Positions 40,696 through 49,648 of a DNA stretch of 64,000 nucleotides are shown here, one piece after another. This stretch comes from JANMOK01 sp031415055. GTDB taxonomy: Bacteria > Pseudomonadota > Alphaproteobacteria > Rhodobacterales > Rhodobacteraceae. A program made the position numbers and the translations under genes. Each line of letters opens with the position of its first letter. The first letter of the stretch is position 1. The DNA is taken from NCBI GenBank assembly GCA_031415055.1, contig JANOQZ010000002.1, positions 1 through 64,000 on the forward strand, in the 5' to 3' direction. Below the pieces are notes generated by a model that was not told the origin of the DNA, ran no database searches, and saw only the letters and a list, made by a program, of their open reading frames with translations.

Positions 40696-42006
40696 ATGCT
40701 GGCGCAGGAGATTATTGCAAAGAAGCGCGATGGGGCGGTGCTGTCGCGGGAAGAAATTCAGTTCTTTGTCAAAGGCTTGAATGACGAAACCATCACCGAA
40801 GGTCAAGTTGCAGCCTTTGCCATGGCGGTATTTCTTCGCGGCATGGCCATGGAAGAACTGGTGACCATGACGCTGGCGATGCGCGACAGCGGATCGTTGC
40901 TGCGCTGGGACTTGCCCGGACCGGTGGTTGACAAACATTCGACGGGCGGAGTGGGCGACAACGTCAGCCTGATGCTGGCTCCGGCGCTGGCGGCCTGCGG
41001 CGCCTATGTGCCGATGATTTCGGGCCGTGGGCTGGGACACACCGGCGGCACGCTCGACAAGTTTGATTCGATCCCCGGCTATCGTACCCAGCCTGACATC
41101 GAGGCGCTGCGGCGGGTGGTCGCCGATTGCGGCTGTGCCATCATCGGCCAGACGGCGGATATCGCCCCGGCTGACAAGCGGTTCTATGCCATCCGCGACG
41201 TCACCGGAACGGTCGAAAGCGTGGAACTGATCACCGCTTCGATCCTGTCGAAGAAGCTGGCGGCGGGGCTGGACGTGCTGGTGTCGGATGTGAAGGTCGG
41301 TTCGGGCGCGTTCATGGCGACGATGGAACAGGCGCAGGCGCAGGCGCAATCGCTGGTCCGGGTGGCCAACGGGGCCGGGTGCAAGACCTCGGCGCTGATC
41401 ACCGATATGAACGAGCCGCTGGCATCAGCTGCCGGCAACGCGCTGGAAATGGTGAACGCGGCGAAATTTTTGCGCGGCGATGAGGTGGATACGCGCCTGT
41501 GGGACGTGACGCTGGCTTTGGGCGGTGAGGTTTTGGCGCTGGCCGAGTTGGCGGATTCCGCCGCTGCGGGAGCGGAAAAGCTGAAGCGGGCGCTGAATTC
41601 TGGGATGGCAGCGGAAGTTTTTGGCAAGATGGTTGCCGGTTTGGGCGGCCCGAAGGATTTTCTAGAACGCTTTGCCGAGTATTTGACTCGTGCGCCAATT
41701 ATTGAGGATATTCATGCGGTTGCGCCGGGGTTTGTGACCGGGATTGCAACGCGGGAACTGGGGTTTGCCGTGGTGGAACTGGGCGGCGGGCGGCGGCGGG
41801 CCAGTGACAAGATCGACCATGCGGTGGGTTTGGATATGCTGGCAGGGCTGGGGCAGTTTGTCGATGGGCACACGGTTTTGGCGCGGGTGCATGCGAAAGA
41901 TCGCGCCACTTTGGAAGCGGCGAAGGCGCGGGTTGTGGCGGCCTATTCGGTTGGGGCGAAGGCGGTGGCGGACTTGCCGTTGATCAAGCAAAGGATCGCC
42001 GCATGA
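40696..42006 (+). CDS. deoA: thymidine phosphorylase
   Basis: This 436-residue enzyme splits thymidine into thymine and deoxyribose-1-phosphate. The diagnostic block is LPGPVVDKHSTGGVGDNVSL near 78-97, and SGRGLGHTGGTLDKFDSIPG follows, both typical of the pyrimidine-nucleoside phosphorylase family. The C-terminal domain (GGGRRRASDKIDHAVGLD) is complete. It begins 13 bases after cdd, and its stop overlaps the deoB start (ATGA at 42003-42006). Confidence 0.93.
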   Translation: MLAQEIIAKKRDGAVLSREEIQFFVKGLNDETITEGQVAAFAMAVFLRGMAMEELVTMTLAMRDSGSLLRWDLPGPVVDKHSTGGVGDNVSLMLAPALAACGAYVPMISGRGLGHTGGTLDKFDSIPGYRTQPDIEALRRVVADCGCAIIGQTADIAPADKRFYAIRDVTGTVESVELITASILSKKLAAGLDVLVSDVKVGSGAFMATMEQAQAQAQSLVRVANGAGCKTSALITDMNEPLASAAGNALEMVNAAKFLRGDEVDTRLWDVTLALGGEVLALAELADSAAAGAEKLKRALNSGMAAEVFGKMVAGLGGPKDFLERFAEYLTRAPIIEDIHAVAPGFVTGIATRELGFAVVELGGGRRRASDKIDHAVGLDMLAGLGQFVDGHTVLARVHAKDRATLEAAKARVVAAYSVGAKAVADLPLIKQRIAA

Positions 42007-43205
42007 GCCGGATCATTCTGTGCGTGCTCGATTCGGTTGGTTGTGGAGGCGCACCCGATGCGGCGGCGTTTGGCGATGCGGGGGCGAATACTTTGGGCCA
42101 TATCGCGCAAGCCTGCGCGGGCGGGCGGGCGGAGGAGGGGCGGACGGGGCCCTTGCAGATGCCCAATCTGGAGCGGCTGGGTTTGGGGGCGGCGATGCGG
42201 TTGGCCTCGGGCATGGAGTTGCCGGGGTTTGACGCGGTTCCGCAGGGATTTTGGGGGGCGGTGACTGAAGTGTCGATGGGCAAGGACACACCATCGGGGC
42301 ATTGGGAATTGGCAGGGGTGCCGGTGCCGTGGGATTGGCATTATTTCCCCGATACCGTCCCTTCGTTTCCGCCGGATTTGATTGCCGAATTTTGCAAGCG
42401 GGCGATGTTACCGGGGATTTTGGGCGATTGCCACGCGCCGGGGATACAAATTGTTGAGCAATTGGGGGCGGAATCGGTGCGAACGGGGAAGCCGATTTGT
42501 TATACATCCGCCGATTCAGTGTTTCAGATTGCCGCGCATGAGGGCGCGTTTGGGCTGGAGCGGCTGTACGAGATTTGCCTTGTTGGCGCAGAATTGATGC
42601 ATCCGATGCGGGTTGGCCGGGTGATTGCGCGGCCGTTTCTGGGCGATGTTGCGAGCGGGTTCAAACGCACGCCAAACCGGCGCGATTTTGCCATGACGCC
42701 GCCCGAGCCGACGTTGTGCGAGCGGGTGATACTGGCGGGTGGGCGCACGCATGCGGTGGGCAAAATCGGCGATATTTTCGCCCATAAGGGGATATCGGAA
42801 GTCTACAAGGGCAAGAGTGACCTGGAGTTGGTGGACAAGACCATCGTCCTATTGGAGACGGCGGCGGAAGGGGATTTCATTTTCGCCAATTACGTTGAGT
42901 TTGACACGTTGTACGGGCATCCGCGGGATGTTTCGGGTTACGCGCGGGCGTTGGAGGCGTTTGACTTGCGGGTACCGGAGTTGTCGGCACGGTTGCGCCC
43001 CGGCGATTTGATTGGCTTTACCGCCGATCACGGCAATGACCCAACCTGGCGCGGCACCGACCACACGCGCGAGCGGGTGCCGGTGTTGATGACCGGGGCG
43101 GTGAAGCCGGGGTCGTTTGGGTTGCGCGGGTTTGCCGATGTCGGCGAGACATTGGCGGCGCATTTGGGGATTGCGGCGGGCAAGCACGGGAAAAGTTTTT
43201 TGTGA
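42003..43205 (+). CDS. deoB: phosphopentomutase
   Basis: This 400-residue metal-dependent mutase interconverts (deoxy)ribose 1- and 5-phosphates. The N-terminal metal site is ILCVLDSVGCGGAPDAAAFG, the phosphorylated threonine lies in KDTPSGHWELAGVP, and the C-terminal metal residues are in GFTADHGNDPTWRGTDHTRE. It overlaps deoA by four bases and is followed seven bases later by upp. Confidence 0.93.
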   Translation: MSRIILCVLDSVGCGGAPDAAAFGDAGANTLGHIAQACAGGRAEEGRTGPLQMPNLERLGLGAAMRLASGMELPGFDAVPQGFWGAVTEVSMGKDTPSGHWELAGVPVPWDWHYFPDTVPSFPPDLIAEFCKRAMLPGILGDCHAPGIQIVEQLGAESVRTGKPICYTSADSVFQIAAHEGAFGLERLYEICLVGAELMHPMRVGRVIARPFLGDVASGFKRTPNRRDFAMTPPEPTLCERVILAGGRTHAVGKIGDIFAHKGISEVYKGKSDLELVDKTIVLLETAAEGDFIFANYVEFDTLYGHPRDVSGYARALEAFDLRVPELSARLRPGDLIGFTADHGNDPTWRGTDHTRERVPVLMTGAVKPGSFGLRGFADVGETLAAHLGIAAGKHGKSFL

Positions 43206-43212
43206 GGGATGA

Positions 43213-43845
43213 ATGGGCAAACACCTGAAAATTGTGGACCACCCTTTGGTACAACATAAACTGAGCAAGATGCGGAAGAAGGAAGCGTCGACTTCGAAAT
43301 TCCGGCAGTTGCTGCGCGAGATCAGTCTGCTGTTGGCTTATGAGGTGACGCGCGATTTGCCGATGACGACCGAGGCGATCGAGACGCCGATGGGGGCGAT
43401 GGACGCGCCGGTGCTGAAGGGCAAAAAACTGGTTCTTGTCAGTATCTTGCGGGCCGGAAATGGGTTGTTGGACGGGATTTTGGAATTGGTGCCCTCGGCG
43501 CGGGTCGGCTTTATCGGGCTGTACCGCGATCACAAGACCCTGCAACCGGTGCAGTATTATTTCAAAGTGCCGCAGGATTTGACTGATCGGTTGGTGATTT
43601 GCGTTGATCCGATGTTGGCGACGGGCAATTCTTCGGTTGCGGCGGTGGATTTGCTGAAAAAAGCCGGGGCGAAGGATATTCGGTTTTTGTGTTTGCTGGC
43701 AGCGCCCGAAGGGGTGGCACGGATGAAGTCGGCGCATCCAGACGTGCCCATTGTGACGGCGGCGCTGGATTCGCATTTGAACGAGGTCGGCTATATCGTG
43801 CCCGGTCTGGGCGATGCGGGCGACCGGATGTTTGGCACAAAGTAG
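43213..43845 (+). CDS. upp: uracil phosphoribosyltransferase
   Basis: This 210-residue enzyme salvages uracil to UMP using PRPP. The PRPP loop is CVDPMLATGNSSVAAVDLLK near residues 130-149. The C-terminal uracil-binding segment GYIVPGLGDAGDRMFGTK is complete. GAGGGATGA lies upstream of the ATG. It is the last gene of the cdd-deoA-deoB-upp operon. Confidence 0.94.
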   Translation: MGKHLKIVDHPLVQHKLSKMRKKEASTSKFRQLLREISLLLAYEVTRDLPMTTEAIETPMGAMDAPVLKGKKLVLVSILRAGNGLLDGILELVPSARVGFIGLYRDHKTLQPVQYYFKVPQDLTDRLVICVDPMLATGNSSVAAVDLLKKAGAKDIRFLCLLAAPEGVARMKSAHPDVPIVTAALDSHLNEVGYIVPGLGDAGDRMFGTK

Positions 43846-43859
43846 CGGGTTTGTCGCTG

Positions 43860-44255
43860 TTAGCTGCCGGTTTTCGGGCCGGGACAATTCAGCGGCTCGT
43901 GGTCGCTGGCGATCAATTCGATTTCGTCCAAGCCATCGCGGTCATCGGACTGGCGGGCGAAGTAAGTGCCATTTCGGTTCAGGAAAATCCAACATATCGG
44001 CTCGGGCCAACTTTCATAGACAAAGCAGATTTGTTGGTCTTTGGGGTACCAATAGCCAAAGTCACAAGTGCCGGAAGCGGGTCTCCAAAGCGATCTACGG
44101 TCGGAGAAATACTGTTCGGTACCAAAAGCTTGGCCCGCGGCATTGAAGTATAGCGTTTTGCCTTGGCTCATTGTTTGGAAAGCGTCGGGGGTGACGATGG
44201 TATCGGCTTGGATCGTCGAAGCGAACAGAGTCAGGATCAGGGTAAGTCGGATCAT
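43860..44255 (-). CDS. small secreted protein, paralogue A
   Basis: This 131-residue precursor has a signal peptide (MIRLTLILTLFASTIQA). The mature part has four cysteines in a pattern shared with the gene at 49080-49481: GKTLYFN, SGTCDFGYWY, ICFVYESWPEPICWIF and GTYFARQ. Function is unknown. The fold is probably small and disulphide-stabilised in the periplasm. Its ATG overlaps the DUF255 gene stop by four bases, so it is co-translated with it. Confidence 0.65.
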   Translation of the reverse strand: MIRLTLILTLFASTIQADTIVTPDAFQTMSQGKTLYFNAAGQAFGTEQYFSDRRSLWRPASGTCDFGYWYPKDQQICFVYESWPEPICWIFLNRNGTYFARQSDDRDGLDEIELIASDHEPLNCPGPKTGS

Positions 44256-46417
44256 GGCAGGCGGCGGAATGTGGTGGTGATCGGGGCGAGGCAGTAGGTT
44301 TCCGAGCAGGCTTGGGCGGTGATGGTGATGGTTTGCGCGCTTGTCAGCGGGATGGTCAGGGTGCCCGTGTAGGCGGTATCGGCGCTTGGTTCGGGCAGGG
44401 TCGCGTCGGTGATGGTGAGCGGCGTCAGGCCGAGTTTGTTGGCAGCCGTCAGGTGCCAGCCGGGCGCGATGGTCAAGGTGAGAGCGTCGCATCGCAGGTG
44501 GATTTTGAGGGCACCGTCGGCGAAGACGCGCAGATTGGTGGATTCGGAATTGAGGATTTGCGCTGCGACGAGGGCGGTGAGGCGGATCATGGGCATTGCA
44601 GCGATGGGACCGGAAATGGCGTCTGTTATGGCAATCGCGCGGGATTGGCGGGTTGGGTCGGGCTGGCGGTGGTTGAGCAGCGCGAGGAATTCGAGGGCGG
44701 AGGATTCGCCGGACGGGGTGGCACCGTCTTCGGCCTCGAGGACCGGACCGAGGGGGGAGTTTTGCGTCAGGGCGAGGCGGTTATCGGTGGTGGCGAATTG
44801 GGCGAAGATGGTTTCGGCCATTTTGGGAAGTGAGTTGGCCCAGTAGGGTTTCCCAGCATCGGTCAGTGCGAGGGCGGCGTGGGCGATCCACGCGTGATCG
44901 GTCAAGTTGGCTTTTTCTAACGGTTTACCACCGGCGTGCAGACGGGCGAGTCCGGTGGGGGTTTCAAGGCGAATAAGCAGCGATTTCAGGGCTTTGTCGG
45001 CAGTTTCAATCAAATCCTGGCGGTCCATTGCCAAGCCTGCTTCGGCAAAGGCGCGGATCATCAGGCCGTTCCAGCCGCCGATGATTTTAGCATCGCGGAA
45101 GGGGCGTGGGCGTTGGTCGCGGGCTAGGCGGAGCTTGTCGAGGATTGGGTCGAGGGTGGGATCAACGAGATTGCCGGGTTGCAGGTGGATGACAGCACCG
45201 GCTTCGAGCGTTGGCAGTTGGTCGAGACCGAGAATGTGCTCGTAGTGGGCGGCGTCTTTGCGAAGGCAATCGGCGAATTCCTGCTTTGTCCAAGCGTAGA
45301 ACGCGCCTTCTTCACGGTGGCCCGATGCGTTCAAACTGTCGGCGTCTTCGGCTGAAGCAAAGGTGCCGTCGGGTTCGGTCATGTCTCGGGCGAGGTATTC
45401 GATGCAGCGTTCAACGGCGCGTTTGTAGGTTGAACTGCCAGTGATTTCCCAAGCCTGCACGAAGCATCGCGTCAGAAGCGCTTGATTGTAGAGCATTTTC
45501 TCGAAATGCGGGGTGCGCCAGTTTACGTCGACGGTATAGCGGTGGAAGCCGCCACCGACATGATCGTGGATGCCACCGGCGGCGATGGCGTCGAGCGTGT
45601 GGAGGGCGGTATGCAGCGCATCGGTGTCACCGCTGCGCCGCCAATGGTCGAGCAAGAACAGGATGTGCCCCTCGTTGGGGAATTGGGTGCCGCTGGAAAA
45701 GCCGCCGTGTTGATGGTTGTGGGCTTGGGTCAGATATTGCACGGCCAGCGCGGGGGAATTGCTCAGATCAGCGGAATCGGGCGAACGGCGGGAGACATCT
45801 TGGATGTGCTGGGAAAGTTCGCTGGCAAAGGTCTCTAATTTGTCGCGCCCTTCGACCCAAGCCTTTTCGATGGCGTGCAGCAGGGTCAGGAACTGTGGTT
45901 TCGGGAAATAGGTGCCGGTGTGGAACGGTTTGCCTTCGGGTGTCAGCCAACAGGAATTCGGCCAACCGGCGTGGCGATGTTGCAGCGTGGTGGCGGTGAG
46001 GTAGATGTGGTCGATGTCGGGGCGTTGTTCGCGGTCAAGTTTGACGGGAATGAAACGGGCGTTGAGAAATTCGGCGACTTCGACGTTATCAAAGCTTTCC
46101 TCCTCCATCACATGGCACCAGTGGCAGGTGGCGTAACCAGCGGAAAGGAAGATGGGCAGGTCGCGACGTGTGGCCTCGGCCAAGGCGGCATCGCCCCATG
46201 GCCACCAATCGACCGGGTTGTGGGCGTGTTGCAGCAGATAGGGCGAGGCTTCGTGAATGAGGCGGTTGATGTAAAGCGGACGGCCGTTTTGTTTGAGATG
46301 GGTGCGCGGTTCATACGCGGCCGGCATGGCGGCATAGGCGACCTGCAAGGCGGCACGTTCGCTGGAATCGCGGCGCAGACCGGGGGGTGGCAGTAGGGGA
46401 TTAGCGACCGACGACAC
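44252..46417 (-). CDS. DUF255 (YyaL/SPATA20-like) thioredoxin-domain protein
   Basis: This 721-residue protein has an N-terminal thioredoxin-fold DUF255 domain (HAHNPVDWWPWGDAALAEA, then YATCHWCHVMEEESF with C-x-x-C) and an alpha/alpha-toroid resembling N-acylglucosamine epimerases (GFHRYTVDVNWRTPHFEKML). The family has no settled function. The GTG start at 46417 lies inside the end of mprF, and the stop overlaps the small secreted protein start, so the three genes form one unit. Confidence 0.8.
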   Translation of the reverse strand: MSSVANPLLPPPGLRRDSSERAALQVAYAAMPAAYEPRTHLKQNGRPLYINRLIHEASPYLLQHAHNPVDWWPWGDAALAEATRRDLPIFLSAGYATCHWCHVMEEESFDNVEVAEFLNARFIPVKLDREQRPDIDHIYLTATTLQHRHAGWPNSCWLTPEGKPFHTGTYFPKPQFLTLLHAIEKAWVEGRDKLETFASELSQHIQDVSRRSPDSADLSNSPALAVQYLTQAHNHQHGGFSSGTQFPNEGHILFLLDHWRRSGDTDALHTALHTLDAIAAGGIHDHVGGGFHRYTVDVNWRTPHFEKMLYNQALLTRCFVQAWEITGSSTYKRAVERCIEYLARDMTEPDGTFASAEDADSLNASGHREEGAFYAWTKQEFADCLRKDAAHYEHILGLDQLPTLEAGAVIHLQPGNLVDPTLDPILDKLRLARDQRPRPFRDAKIIGGWNGLMIRAFAEAGLAMDRQDLIETADKALKSLLIRLETPTGLARLHAGGKPLEKANLTDHAWIAHAALALTDAGKPYWANSLPKMAETIFAQFATTDNRLALTQNSPLGPVLEAEDGATPSGESSALEFLALLNHRQPDPTRQSRAIAITDAISGPIAAMPMIRLTALVAAQILNSESTNLRVFADGALKIHLRCDALTLTIAPGWHLTAANKLGLTPLTITDATLPEPSADTAYTGTLTIPLTSAQTITITAQACSETYCLAPITTTFRRLP

Positions 46418-49028
46418 CTTTCAATCCTCCACTGATCAGGAATGCCGCATCGGCCAGCGGCAACAACGGCAGGTTGGCAGATGGTGTAGCAAGATAATGC
46501 GGACGCCAGTCTGGATCAAACTTGTTCTTGAAGGTGCGAAGCCCGGCGAAATTGTAGAAATTGCCACCGCTGCGATAGACGATGGCGCCAAATTTTGACC
46601 AGAGCGGTGCGCCGCGCCGCGTTTGCATGCCCGATAACGGAGCCATGCCAAGGCTGAATTCGGCGAAACCGGCGGCTTTGAGGTTGAGGATCAATTCGGT
46701 GAACATGAACTCCATCGTTCCCGAAGGCGTGGCGGGGTCGTGGCGCATCAAGTCGACCGAGGCCATTGCTTTGGTATCGGTGGTCAAAAGGTTGGCGAAG
46801 GCCACCATCTGCCCGTGTAGTGACACCAGTGCCAATGGGAAGCGGTTGAGGTAAGCGGCATCAAAGCGGCCGACGGAAAAGCTCTTTTCGCGTTGGGCTT
46901 TGTCGGCAATCCAAGCGTCGGAAACCAATTTGATTTGCGCGAATGTCGCCTCGGAATGCGGTGGTTGCGCCAGTTGAAAGGCCAGACCATCGCGCAATGC
47001 CCGCGCATGGGTTGTGCGCAGTTTTTTGGCGTCCGGTCCATCGAGGCTGAATTTGTTGAGCAAAACCACGGCTTCCTCGCCCATTTTATGCAGGGCGAGT
47101 CCCATATCGAGCCACAACGGCAGGTTCGCTTCGCCAACTTCATAGAATACTGGGCGACCACTGGCAGCACGGGCGGCGTCGACAAAGGTCCAAGCGACTT
47201 CGGCGCAATCTTGTTCGGGGCCGATGGGATCGCCCAAAGCAATCCAAGATTGTCCGCGCAGACCATACATCAGGAACGCCTGGCCATTGTCAGAAAACAG
47301 CAGCGACTTGTCACCCGCCAGCGCCAGATTTGCGCTGGAATCGTTGTGAGCAGCAATGATTTTGGCCGCACGTTCCAGCGTCGCCGCATCGGGTTTGAGC
47401 GGGGTAATGCGGGGTACACGCAGGGCGTGGACCAACAGCACCAGACCGATCAAAAGTGAGCCGATGAGGCCAGCCCGCATGGCGCGGGGGGCGCTTTTGT
47501 TGACAGCGAACTGCCACCAAAGTTCTGAAGAGTAGGGCACGCTTTTGTAGGCGAAGAAGAAGACAAAGGCACAGGCAACCAGCACGGCAATTATCAGGGC
47601 AAACCAGCCCAAAGATAATCGGTCGCGGGTGAGGCGGGCGTTGCGATAGAACTCGCGGCGGCACGGATAGAGGATCAACGCGGCTGCGGCTAGGGTGATG
47701 GCGCGATTGGTGTCAAATTCGTGCAACAAGGCGGTACCTGCCCCGGCCAGCAAGGCAAACAATGCCAGCCAGTATGCGCCCTCGATTCGCCGCAACAGGC
47801 CGTGGGCAATGACGAGCATGGCTGTGCCGATGGCGCTGGACAGCAGGGCAGCACCTTCGATGAAGGCTAGGGGCAGGATGTCGGAGAATACTTCGACGGT
47901 GTTGGCCGTATTGGGAATGAGCGCGGATAACAGCATCAGCAAGCCCGAGCCAAAGGTCATGGCCGCCATCGCAACGGGCACTATTGAGCTGCCGATCTGC
48001 AGTATCGGTGTCACCACGGCGGCACCCGGTAATTTGGCCGCCAAACTGGGTATCCTTGGTTGGAACAGCCGCCATTCGTTGAGCGCGAGGATCAAAAGTG
48101 ACAGGCCGAATGGCGCGATGAAATAGATCAGCCGGAACATGACCAGCGACGCCGCCGCGGCATGGGTAGGGATGGCTGCGGGCAGTGCCAAAAGTACCAG
48201 CGTCTCAAACACGCCGACGCCACCGGGGATATTGGTGAGGGTGGCAAGCAGGATTGCCGCCGCGAAAATCGCCAGCAAGCCGAAAAAGCTGAGGTCGCTG
48301 CTGGGCAAAAGCAGGTAAAGTGTTGCGGCTGCCAAAAGAATTTCAACCGTCGCCAGCGAAAGTTGCTGCGACAGGACGCGAATGTTTGGCGGCTCGATCG
48401 TGACCGAAGCGATTTTCAGTTTGGAACGACGACGGACAAACAATAGCGCGGCCATTAAAACCAGCGCGAGGCATGCCAAGACCACGACATCGACAGTCAC
48501 GGTGCGCAGGGGTAGCGCGTCGGTCAAAACATCGGGGGCTGAAAGCAGCGCGAGCAGCCCGATAACCAGCAGGCCAACGCCAGAAGCAAACGAGCCGATG
48601 GCGGTGATTGCCGCAACCTCGTAACCGTCCAATCCCAGCGCGGCATAGATGCGATAGCGCACCGCGCCGCCGGTTATGGCGCTAAGGCCGATGGTATTGC
48701 CGATGCCGTGGCTGAGAAAGCCCCCCAGAAACAAGGCCGTGAACGGAATATTGCGGCCAATGATACGCGTCGCCGGCCAATCGTACAGCGCTTGGGCCGC
48801 GTAACTGGCAAATGTGGTGAACAGAGCAAGACCGACGACCGACCAAGGCGTTGCGCGTATTTGACCGGCGACGGAGCGAATGTCGGTGTGGTTCAACAGT
48901 CGCATAAGGGTGAACAGGCCAAGGCCGAACAGAAGCGCGGTCAAAACGATTGGCAAAAGGGCGGACAGACGCCGCCAGCGCGATGGTGGGGGTGGTGCTA
49001 TTGCAGGTTCAATCAAGGGCGCATGCAT
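46401..49028 (-). CDS. mprF: MprF-type phosphatidylglycerol aminoacyltransferase/flippase
   Basis: This 875-residue protein has an N-terminal flippase part of about 12-14 helices (starting LSALLPIVLTALLFGLGLF; family block GNTIGLSAITGGAVRYRIYA) and a C-terminal DUF2156 synthase domain (about 540-860: LMYGLRGQSWIALGDPIGP, FYEVGEANLPLWLDMGLALH). It transfers an amino acid from tRNA to phosphatidylglycerol and flips the lipid, lowering negative surface charge. Lysine versus alanine cannot be told from sequence by eye. The stop overlaps the DUF255 start by 17 bases. Confidence 0.87.
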   Translation of the reverse strand: MHAPLIEPAIAPPPPSRWRRLSALLPIVLTALLFGLGLFTLMRLLNHTDIRSVAGQIRATPWSVVGLALFTTFASYAAQALYDWPATRIIGRNIPFTALFLGGFLSHGIGNTIGLSAITGGAVRYRIYAALGLDGYEVAAITAIGSFASGVGLLVIGLLALLSAPDVLTDALPLRTVTVDVVVLACLALVLMAALLFVRRRSKLKIASVTIEPPNIRVLSQQLSLATVEILLAAATLYLLLPSSDLSFFGLLAIFAAAILLATLTNIPGGVGVFETLVLLALPAAIPTHAAAASLVMFRLIYFIAPFGLSLLILALNEWRLFQPRIPSLAAKLPGAAVVTPILQIGSSIVPVAMAAMTFGSGLLMLLSALIPNTANTVEVFSDILPLAFIEGAALLSSAIGTAMLVIAHGLLRRIEGAYWLALFALLAGAGTALLHEFDTNRAITLAAAALILYPCRREFYRNARLTRDRLSLGWFALIIAVLVACAFVFFFAYKSVPYSSELWWQFAVNKSAPRAMRAGLIGSLLIGLVLLVHALRVPRITPLKPDAATLERAAKIIAAHNDSSANLALAGDKSLLFSDNGQAFLMYGLRGQSWIALGDPIGPEQDCAEVAWTFVDAARAASGRPVFYEVGEANLPLWLDMGLALHKMGEEAVVLLNKFSLDGPDAKKLRTTHARALRDGLAFQLAQPPHSEATFAQIKLVSDAWIADKAQREKSFSVGRFDAAYLNRFPLALVSLHGQMVAFANLLTTDTKAMASVDLMRHDPATPSGTMEFMFTELILNLKAAGFAEFSLGMAPLSGMQTRRGAPLWSKFGAIVYRSGGNFYNFAGLRTFKNKFDPDWRPHYLATPSANLPLLPLADAAFLISGGLKGVVGR

Positions 49029-49079
49029 TCTGGCAGCGTGGGTAGCACAGTCGCATGCCTTGCATAAGGTCGGAAGTTT

Positions 49080-49481
49080 TCAACTTATCGGGGCGGAGGT
49101 GCAGGAAAGCCGGATATCGGAAATCGCCGAGATTTCTTGGGTTGCGCCGAAATGCAGGCCAATGTCGGCCTGGCGCACGAACAGGCCGTCGGTGTTGCGG
49201 ATGTGCCAGAAACAGGCGGTCGGGCCGTTGTGAAAGCAAAAGATGTTGGTTGAAGGGTCATAATCCCAGCGGGCTTCAAAACATTGCTCGCCGGAAACTT
49301 CCATCGTCACCACATCGTCATTGGGCCAGTAATATTCGCGCACGAATAATTCGCCATTGATCGAATATTCGACGGTCTTGCCGGTGACCATGGAACGCCA
49401 TTCATCACCCGTGATGAAATGATCTTCGCCAGCAAAGGCGAAATATGGGGTCAGGAGTAGTGGGAGGAGGATTGTTCGCAT
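49080..49481 (-). CDS. small secreted protein, paralogue B
   Basis: This 133-residue precursor has a signal peptide (MRTILLPLLLTPYFAFA cut before GED). The shared pattern with 43860-44255 is clear: GKTVEYS, SGEQCFEARWDYDP, IFCFHNGPTACFWHIR and GLFVRQ. It lies 51 bases upstream of mprF on the same strand, so it is probably the first gene of the envelope operon. Function is unknown. Confidence 0.65.
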   Translation of the reverse strand: MRTILLPLLLTPYFAFAGEDHFITGDEWRSMVTGKTVEYSINGELFVREYYWPNDDVVTMEVSGEQCFEARWDYDPSTNIFCFHNGPTACFWHIRNTDGLFVRQADIGLHFGATQEISAISDIRLSCTSAPIS

Positions 49482-49648
49482 ACGGACCTTTGGTGGTGAT
49501 CTGACGGCTAGGATAGGGTGAGGTTGGAGCGGATACGATACAATTTTTTGCGTTCGTATTACTTGACCCGGGTTTGCGGTCGCATTTGTGGTTCATTCTG
49601 CAGCGGGGGCGCGATAGTGATGCGTGGAAGACCGCTTAGGGGACTTGA

